A model generated the notes under the pieces. It did no database searches, had not been told where the DNA came from, and saw only the letters and a list, made by a program, of their open reading frames with translations. Below are positions 59,474 through 64,000 of a stretch of 64,000 bases of DNA, piece after piece. The translations under genes and the position numbers were made by a program. Source of the DNA: Candidatus Finniella inopinata (lineage in GTDB: Bacteria > Pseudomonadota > Alphaproteobacteria > Holosporales > Holosporaceae); contig CAMCZV010000004.1 of assembly GCA_945888455.1 (NCBI GenBank), forward strand, positions 1 through 64,000, read 5' to 3'. Numbering within the stretch: the stretch's first letter is position 1; every line of letters starts with the position of its first letter.

Positions 59474-61312
59474 ATGATGATGTCTTTATTTGATAATGTG
59501 CGTGGTATGATTTTACCGTCTGATCCTGTTGGAACACATACGGCACATCCCCAGGGGTCTGGACCATCGATCAATCGGTTTGCATTGACGTGGTTGTGGC
59601 ACATGATCCGTCCGTTTTCCTGGCGGATAGGCCTAATTCTTTGGAATCCTGTGGCGTGGGCTTTTGGTCTGTCTTTATCGTCTTTCGCCATTCAAATGAT
59701 CGTGGTGAGTATTTCTGAAAAACAAGAATCCTTGTTTTTTCCTATGCTGTTTTTTATTGCAATAAGGTTTACTTTAATTTTAAATTATCGTTTGTACGAT
59801 CACTTTATCAGTATTGGCATGATGCCTGTGTTGCGTAAAACCATTGGAGAAAAAGTCACCAGCGAGATTTTAAAGAAACAGTATCCCTATTTTCAAATCA
59901 ATCCATCGGGGGCGTTGGGTTCCAAAATTAATGATTTAATGCGCAATATCCCCAGCCTGATCGAGGCCCTGAGTCAAGAATTCTTGGGCAATACTTTGGC
60001 CATCATCATCGCCATTGTCGCGTTGACATTCGTACATCCTATTTTTGGGACATTAATGGCGGTTTGGGCCATGTGCGTCATGGGTATCAGTTGGTTTTCT
60101 TATAGCAAATTATTAAAATCATCCCATCAATTGTTTCAAAAAGGAGCGATTTTTACAGGGAAAGTCATTGATATTTTAAGCAACATTTTGTCTGTTCGTT
60201 TGTTTTACAAGACCCACAGAGAAGATGCCGTGTTATCCCATACGATGGATGATGTGATGAATCAGGAAAAACGGATGGAGCAGCAATATTTTCATATGCG
60301 CTCTGTGACCAGCGTCATTTCCGTGCTCATTTTTATAGCCAATGGGTATTTTTTATGCCAAGGATACAGGCATGGTGAAATTGATGCGGGAGGACTGGTT
60401 TTGGTGCTCAGCGTCAATCGATCCGTGATGGATTTTTTATGGCGCTTTGATCAGGTTTTTTCCAGTATGTCCGAGTATTACGGCAGCATTACCCAATCAT
60501 TACAGGCTATTTATCGTGGAAAATCCATGGGGGACGATCAACTTTTGCCCGATTTGTGTGTTAAAAGAGGTGACATCACATTTTCGGATGTGGGGTTTGC
60601 CTATCCAGGATGCCCAGCTGTATTTACGAAATTATCCCTACAGGTTCATTCAGGTGAAAAAGTGGGTATTGTGGGGCGTTCAGGCAGTGGAAAGAGTACT
60701 TTTGCCCACCTGTTGTTGCGTTTGTATGAGATTCAAAGTGGATCCATTTCCATTGATGGGCAAGATATTCAGGCCACCAATCTTGGCTCTGTGTATGATC
60801 AAATCACTCTGGTACCCCAAGAAACCCATTTGTTTGAACGTTCGGTCAAGGACAATATTTTGTATGCCAATCCATCGGCTGAGGAGTCGGATTTACAGCG
60901 CGTGCTGCGGGAATCGTGTTGTCAACAGTTTATACAACAGTTTCCTAATGGCATGGATACACTGATTGGCGAGCACGGCGTTCGTCTGTCTGGCGGTCAA
61001 AAGCAGCGCCTATCCATTGCGCGCGCCATGCTGTGTCATACCAAGATCTTGCTTTTGGATGAATCCACATCACACTTGGATTCTGTGACAGAATCACAGT
61101 TACAAGACCATTTATGGGAATTTTTTGCAGATAAAACCGTCCTCGTTATTGCCCACCGTTTGGCCACGTTGCGTCGGATGGATCGCATTATTGTATTTGA
61201 TGGTGGACAAATCGCAGAGCAAGGGACCCATGAGGAACTATTAGAAAAACAGGGTTTATACAGCATGATGTGGCGCACCCAAGAGCAAAGAGAAGACGCT
61301 GGTCAAGAATAA
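59474..61312 (+). CDS. ABC exporter, MsbA-like half transporter
   Basis: 612 residues: six membrane helices (about 40-320) fused to an ATPase. Walker A is GRSGSGKSTF near 395-404, Q-loop LVPQETHLFERSVKDNILYA, signature [15 protein letters not shown] near 503-517, Walker B ILLLDESTSHLD near 524-535 and the switch His in IAHRL. Half transporters of this type move lipids, peptides or drugs; the substrate is not evident. It stands alone, so it most likely works as a homodimer. Confidence 0.9.
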   Translation: MMMSLFDNVRGMILPSDPVGTHTAHPQGSGPSINRFALTWLWHMIRPFSWRIGLILWNPVAWAFGLSLSSFAIQMIVVSISEKQESLFFPMLFFIAIRFTLILNYRLYDHFISIGMMPVLRKTIGEKVTSEILKKQYPYFQINPSGALGSKINDLMRNIPSLIEALSQEFLGNTLAIIIAIVALTFVHPIFGTLMAVWAMCVMGISWFSYSKLLKSSHQLFQKGAIFTGKVIDILSNILSVRLFYKTHREDAVLSHTMDDVMNQEKRMEQQYFHMRSVTSVISVLIFIANGYFLCQGYRHGEIDAGGLVLVLSVNRSVMDFLWRFDQVFSSMSEYYGSITQSLQAIYRGKSMGDDQLLPDLCVKRGDITFSDVGFAYPGCPAVFTKLSLQVHSGEKVGIVGRSGSGKSTFAHLLLRLYEIQSGSISIDGQDIQATNLGSVYDQITLVPQETHLFERSVKDNILYANPSAEESDLQRVLRESCCQQFIQQFPNGMDTLIGEHGVRLSGGQKQRLSIARAMLCHTKILLLDESTSHLDSVTESQLQDHLWEFFADKTVLVIAHRLATLRRMDRIIVFDGGQIAEQGTHEELLEKQGLYSMMWRTQEQREDAGQE

Positions 61313-61432
61313 GGATCCCTGTGGATCAAGACTGGATGGGGGGACGTTAAAGCAAGGTATTGAACAGGTGGTGTGGCGCTGTTTTTAAACGGATATGGAA
61401 TTTTAAGGTATTTAATAAGAGGAGAAAAAATC

Positions 61433-62491
61433 ATGAATAATCATACGCAATCGCTGCACAGTTCTGATGAGAGCACAATATTTCCTGTGGTTGTTTTGGG
61501 TGGAGGGCCCGTTGGATTGTTCGCCGTATTTATGGCGGGTATGATGCAATTAAAATGCGCATTGATCGAAGCATTACCCCAATTGGGTGGCCAATGCCAG
61601 GCCCTGTACCCCGATAAACCCATTTATGACATTCCTGGAATGCCAGAAATATCTGCCGGTGATTTGGTTGGGCAATTATGCCAACAGATGGCGCCATTTA
61701 AACCCACGGTTTTTTGTGGTCAAACGGCCGAGCATGTGGATCAAGAGGAAGAATCGGGGTTGTTTGTTATTCGGACCTCTGCGGGACGTGTGATTTTGGC
61801 CCAAGCCATCATCATTTGTTGTGGGGCTGGTGCCTTTGTTCCAAAGCGTCCTCCCTTAGAAGGCATAGAGCAATTTGAAGGACAAAGTGTGTTTTATTCC
61901 GTGCCATCAGGCCATGGTTGGGCCGGAAAAGATATTGTTATTGCTGGTGGCGGAGATTCGGCTGTGGATTGGGCCTTGGTGTTGGCAGGCAGCGCAAAAT
62001 CCGTTCACATTGTCCATCGTCGGGCCCGTTTCAGTGCCCATGAACACAGTGTGGCGCGATTACAAGAAGAGTTTCAATCGGGCCGGGTTCAATTGCATGT
62101 GCCGTATCAATTATTAGGGATAGAAGGGCAAGTCGGACAAATCAGTGTTGTCCATGTTCATGATGGGGCAGGGAGTAGTAAAAGCCTATCGGCTGATATT
62201 TTATTGCCCTTTTTTGGCATGCAAAATGATCTGGGGCCATTAAGCCGTTGGGGGTTAGATATTGCCCAACAGCGTATCGTAACCAACCCTTTAACAGGAC
62301 AAACCAGCCGTGCAGGCATTTATGCTGCGGGCGATATTGTGACGTACCCCCATAAATTAAAGCTGATTATGACGGGTTTTGCAGAGGTCGCCCAGAGCAT
62401 GCATCACCTAAAGGGATATTTATTTCCCGATCAATATGTCGGCGTCAAGCATTCCACCACTTTGGGCAATCCGGGGTCTTGGGCCAGCTAG
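61433..62491 (+). CDS. Ferredoxin--NADP+ reductase, thioredoxin-reductase-like type
   Basis: 352 residues. FAD site VVLGGGPVGLFAVFMAG near residues 19-35, ALPQLGGQCQALYPDKPIYD near 49-68 (no CxxC, so not a thioredoxin reductase), NADP site IVIAGGGDSAVDWALVLA near 166-183 and GIYAAGDIVTYPHKLKLI near 301-318. This is the FNR type of Bacillus YumC, green sulfur bacteria and many Alphaproteobacteria. It links NADPH and ferredoxin. AGGAG lies 8 bases before the ATG, deciding the start. Confidence 0.93.
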   Translation: MNNHTQSLHSSDESTIFPVVVLGGGPVGLFAVFMAGMMQLKCALIEALPQLGGQCQALYPDKPIYDIPGMPEISAGDLVGQLCQQMAPFKPTVFCGQTAEHVDQEEESGLFVIRTSAGRVILAQAIIICCGAGAFVPKRPPLEGIEQFEGQSVFYSVPSGHGWAGKDIVIAGGGDSAVDWALVLAGSAKSVHIVHRRARFSAHEHSVARLQEEFQSGRVQLHVPYQLLGIEGQVGQISVVHVHDGAGSSKSLSADILLPFFGMQNDLGPLSRWGLDIAQQRIVTNPLTGQTSRAGIYAAGDIVTYPHKLKLIMTGFAEVAQSMHHLKGYLFPDQYVGVKHSTTLGNPGSWAS

Positions 62492-62603
62492 GGTTTTTTC
62501 TGGGATGGCTTGTGGGGTGGGGGACGTTGTGGTGTGGAATCGGCCGGTGGGGTTGTGCTGGGATGGCTTGTGGTGGACCAGGTCAAGGATTCCTGACAGG
62601 ATC

Positions 62604-62935
62604 TCAACACATTTTTTGTCCATTTGGAACCTTGGGATCCACGGTGATCAGACATATGGCGCCGCTTTCATCCCCAAATCCCACAAGTAAAAATTAAGAA
62701 GTAAAGCCCGCTATGTTCTTTTCTGCCAAGTTAACGCACCCCACAATCTGGCGCCCAAGAAGAGTCTGGGGCGTATAATGCACAGTCACTTGGGCTGAAG
62801 TTTGCAATACGCCAATGGTGGCTCCAAAATCAGCCCACACTTTAAATGCCGGCTTTTTTGCGTTCGGAAATTCTTCTGCTTTCTCGTACCAGAGCGCAAA
62901 TTTACACGCTCAAATGCTTCGTATGGTATTGTCAT
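62604..62935 (-). pseudogene. csaA: csaA (tRNA-binding/chaperone-like) pseudogene
   Basis: Joined frames give [17 protein letters not shown], then [57 protein letters not shown], a stop, and FLLVGFGDESGAICLI to PKVPNGQKMC. That is CsaA from end to end (compare KAEEFPEAR, SSAQIT, IAGFKSEVLVLG, PVPNG in Bacillus). Two lesions are visible: a frameshift after SGT, about 51 bases into the gene, and a TAA where homologs have Glu (TSEF). The reading is too consistent to be chance. The protein cannot be made in full length. Confidence 0.82.
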
Positions 62936-63220
62936 AGATTACTTTTTATGCATGGCTCTTATTTCTAATGATACCAAACATCATGAACAAGGTGCAAATC
63001 ATTGCGAAATAATTAGGTTGTATTCTTGTATTCGCGCCAGAGGGTAAATTTTTGGGTTTGAATAATGGGTGTACTTGATTTTCAGGCTTTTTCATTTACT
63101 GTCTTTGATTTTTCTTTGTCCATCAGGATGGGAGTGGTTTTTAAAGGCCCCCTTAAAGGGAGCAAGGGCATCGGTAAGGCCTATCCCTGTGGGGGCGCCG
63201 CAGCACAACAGGCCCCAGCA
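62936..63220. other. Spacer between dead csaA and mnmA
   Basis: No gene was recognised in this stretch. The T-rich part near 63090-63125 and a short CCCTT/AAGGG hairpin near 63148-63160, followed on the minus strand by TTTAAAAACC, may act as a weak mnmA terminator. Earlier bases could hold the former csaA promoter. Confidence 0.35.
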
Positions 63221-64000
63221 TCAAGCGCTTGCTTTCTGGTTGCGACAGGCGTCCGACCGAGTGCGCTCTGAAATCCAGCCGCCACCCAACAGGCGTGTAC
63301 CATGATAAAATACACACGCTTGACCGGGCGAAATGGCATAATCCGGATTTTCCAAATAAATGATGGCACTGTCCCCAAGCAAGTGAATTTTTGCAGGTAC
63401 AGCCCGACTGGACGATCGAACTTTGACCTGAATATCTTGAATATGGGGCAGATTACTGTTTTCTGCGCTACCCTTTTCTGCCATATCATTTTCCCCATGG
63501 CCATGCTGGGATGCTAGCGCTGCAGTATCAGGGTTTTGTTCAGCGTTTTCACCGCCACAACCCCCATCGCCACAACCCCCACCACCAGCATTTCCGCCAA
63601 CCCCTGCATCGGCGGCATTTTCTTGCCCCATGCCGTCTTGTTGTTGATGTCTGTCTTCAGAACCCCCAGAGCGTTCACAAGAAGCATGCACCCCAGAGGA
63701 TATGTGCGTTGGCAATAATTCTGGTGCCAGCCAATTGACCTGATCCAAATGAATGACAGAGCATGCCAAATGATGACGCGGCCCCACCACCACCTGATTT
63801 TTTTTAACATCCAGAGCCACGACATGCAGACTCTCGCTCTGCCCACCAATGCCCAGACCTTGACGTTGACCGATGGTAAAGCCCGTAACGCCTTGGTGTT
63901 GCCCCAAAATTCGCCCATCATCAATATGAATAATGTCCCCTGGGGTTGCAGAAAAAAGGGTTTTATACGATTTTTTCGCAATAAAGCACAAATCTTGACT
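63221..64000 (-). CDS. mnmA: tRNA 2-thiouridine(34) synthase MnmA, N-terminus beyond window, with Gly-rich insert
   Basis: The frame runs off the right edge. The visible C-terminal 259 codons start SQDLCFIA, which contains the second catalytic Cys motif (S-Q-D-x-C). They continue PGDIIHIDDGRILGQHQG, VTGFTIGQRQGLGIGG, and end with the barrel ISPGQACVFYHGTRLLGGGW plus a short basic tail. MnmA thiolates U34 of Lys, Glu and Gln tRNAs. Between VNWLAPELL and IQVKVR lies an insert of roughly 85 residues, rich in Gly, Asn, Asp and Cys (GGNAGGGGCGDGGCGG), absent from normal MnmA. The insert keeps frame, so the enzyme may work with an added loop. Confidence 0.9.
   Translation of the reverse strand, partial: SQDLCFIAKKSYKTLFSATPGDIIHIDDGRILGQHQGVTGFTIGQRQGLGIGGQSESLHVVALDVKKNQVVVGPRHHLACSVIHLDQVNWLAPELLPTHISSGVHASCERSGGSEDRHQQQDGMGQENAADAGVGGNAGGGGCGDGGCGGENAEQNPDTAALASQHGHGENDMAEKGSAENSNLPHIQDIQVKVRSSSRAVPAKIHLLGDSAIIYLENPDYAISPGQACVFYHGTRLLGGGWISERTRSDACRNQKASA
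63540..63620. repeat. Short repeats encoding the Gly-rich MnmA insert
   Basis: The phrase cgccacaaccccca recurs (ccgccacaacccccatcgccacaacccccacc) and is followed by related ccacc units. On the minus strand it encodes GGGGCGDGGCGG. It looks like recent slippage. Confidence 0.75.

Overview
The window looks like chromosomal DNA of an alphaproteobacterium with a complete Gram-negative envelope and a moderately AT-rich genome. Taxonomic pointers are a DUF1013/TrcR gene, a GapR (DUF2312) gene, the N-terminally extended S9 protein, the 41-residue L36 protein and the alphaproteobacterial style of MDH, EF-P and ArgRS. Eroding genes, AT-rich spacers, dispersed palindromic repeats and several large repetitive secreted proteins suggest a host-associated lineage of the Holosporales/Rickettsiales kind. 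That placement is inference; there is no rRNA gene here to test it.

Layout. 1-12.4 kb: TrcR (cut by the left edge), tRNA-Glu(UUC), RsfS, an 879-codon-frame secreted low-complexity protein, PlsC, PrmC, a small heptad-repeat lipoprotein, IleRS, a Bcr/CflA transporter and a second repetitive secreted protein. 12.4-24.2 kb: a possible structured RNA, the ribosomal cluster rplM-rpsI-rpsL-rpsG, malate dehydrogenase, an isolated pseudopilin, EF-P, LipB, tRNA-Ala, LolC/E and LolD, malic enzyme and MgtE. 24.3-27.5 kb: three tandem SIMPL-domain genes, two of them carrying the same frameshift. 27.7-35.3 kb: photolyase, an NlpC/P60 lipoprotein, a Fic-gene remnant directly coupled to an APH(6)-like kinase, a repeat-rich spacer, tRNA-Ser, an orphan PotF-like binding protein, Ddl and tRNA-Glu(CUC). 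35.6-43.4 kb: GapR, a NUDIX gene with a frameshifted tail, a MazG-like hydrolase, PBP4, MurI, GreA, an AmpG-like transporter, UbiE and a Xer recombinase. 43.9-49.9 kb: RpoZ with an unusual acidic tail, rpmJ, and a compact type II secretion/type IV pilus-like operon. 50.1-64 kb: ArgRS, MurC, MurG, a DsbA-like protein, Ndk, PgsA, an AI-2E-family protein, RlpA, a LolA-like protein, an ABC exporter, a ferredoxin-NADP reductase, a dead csaA gene and MnmA (cut by the right edge).

How it fits together. Peptidoglycan synthesis and recycling (MurI, Ddl, MurC, MurG, PBP4, RlpA, NlpC/P60, AmpG-like) and lipoprotein trafficking (LolC/E, LolD, LolA-like) are well represented, so the cell keeps a real wall and outer membrane. 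Translation genes are numerous. The pilus-like operon has ATPase, platform and PilM/N/O/P-like parts; a candidate pseudopilin lies 29 kb away and no secretin or prepilin peptidase is in view.

The most notable patterns are lineage-specific low-complexity tails or inserts on housekeeping proteins (RpoZ, MnmA, Xer, the PilP-like protein), a series of fresh pseudogenes (Fic, CsaA, NUDIX tail, two SIMPL copies), several in-frame tandem duplications, and a possible 168-nt structured RNA beside rpsG. No CRISPR array, rRNA, complete insertion sequence or prophage was seen.
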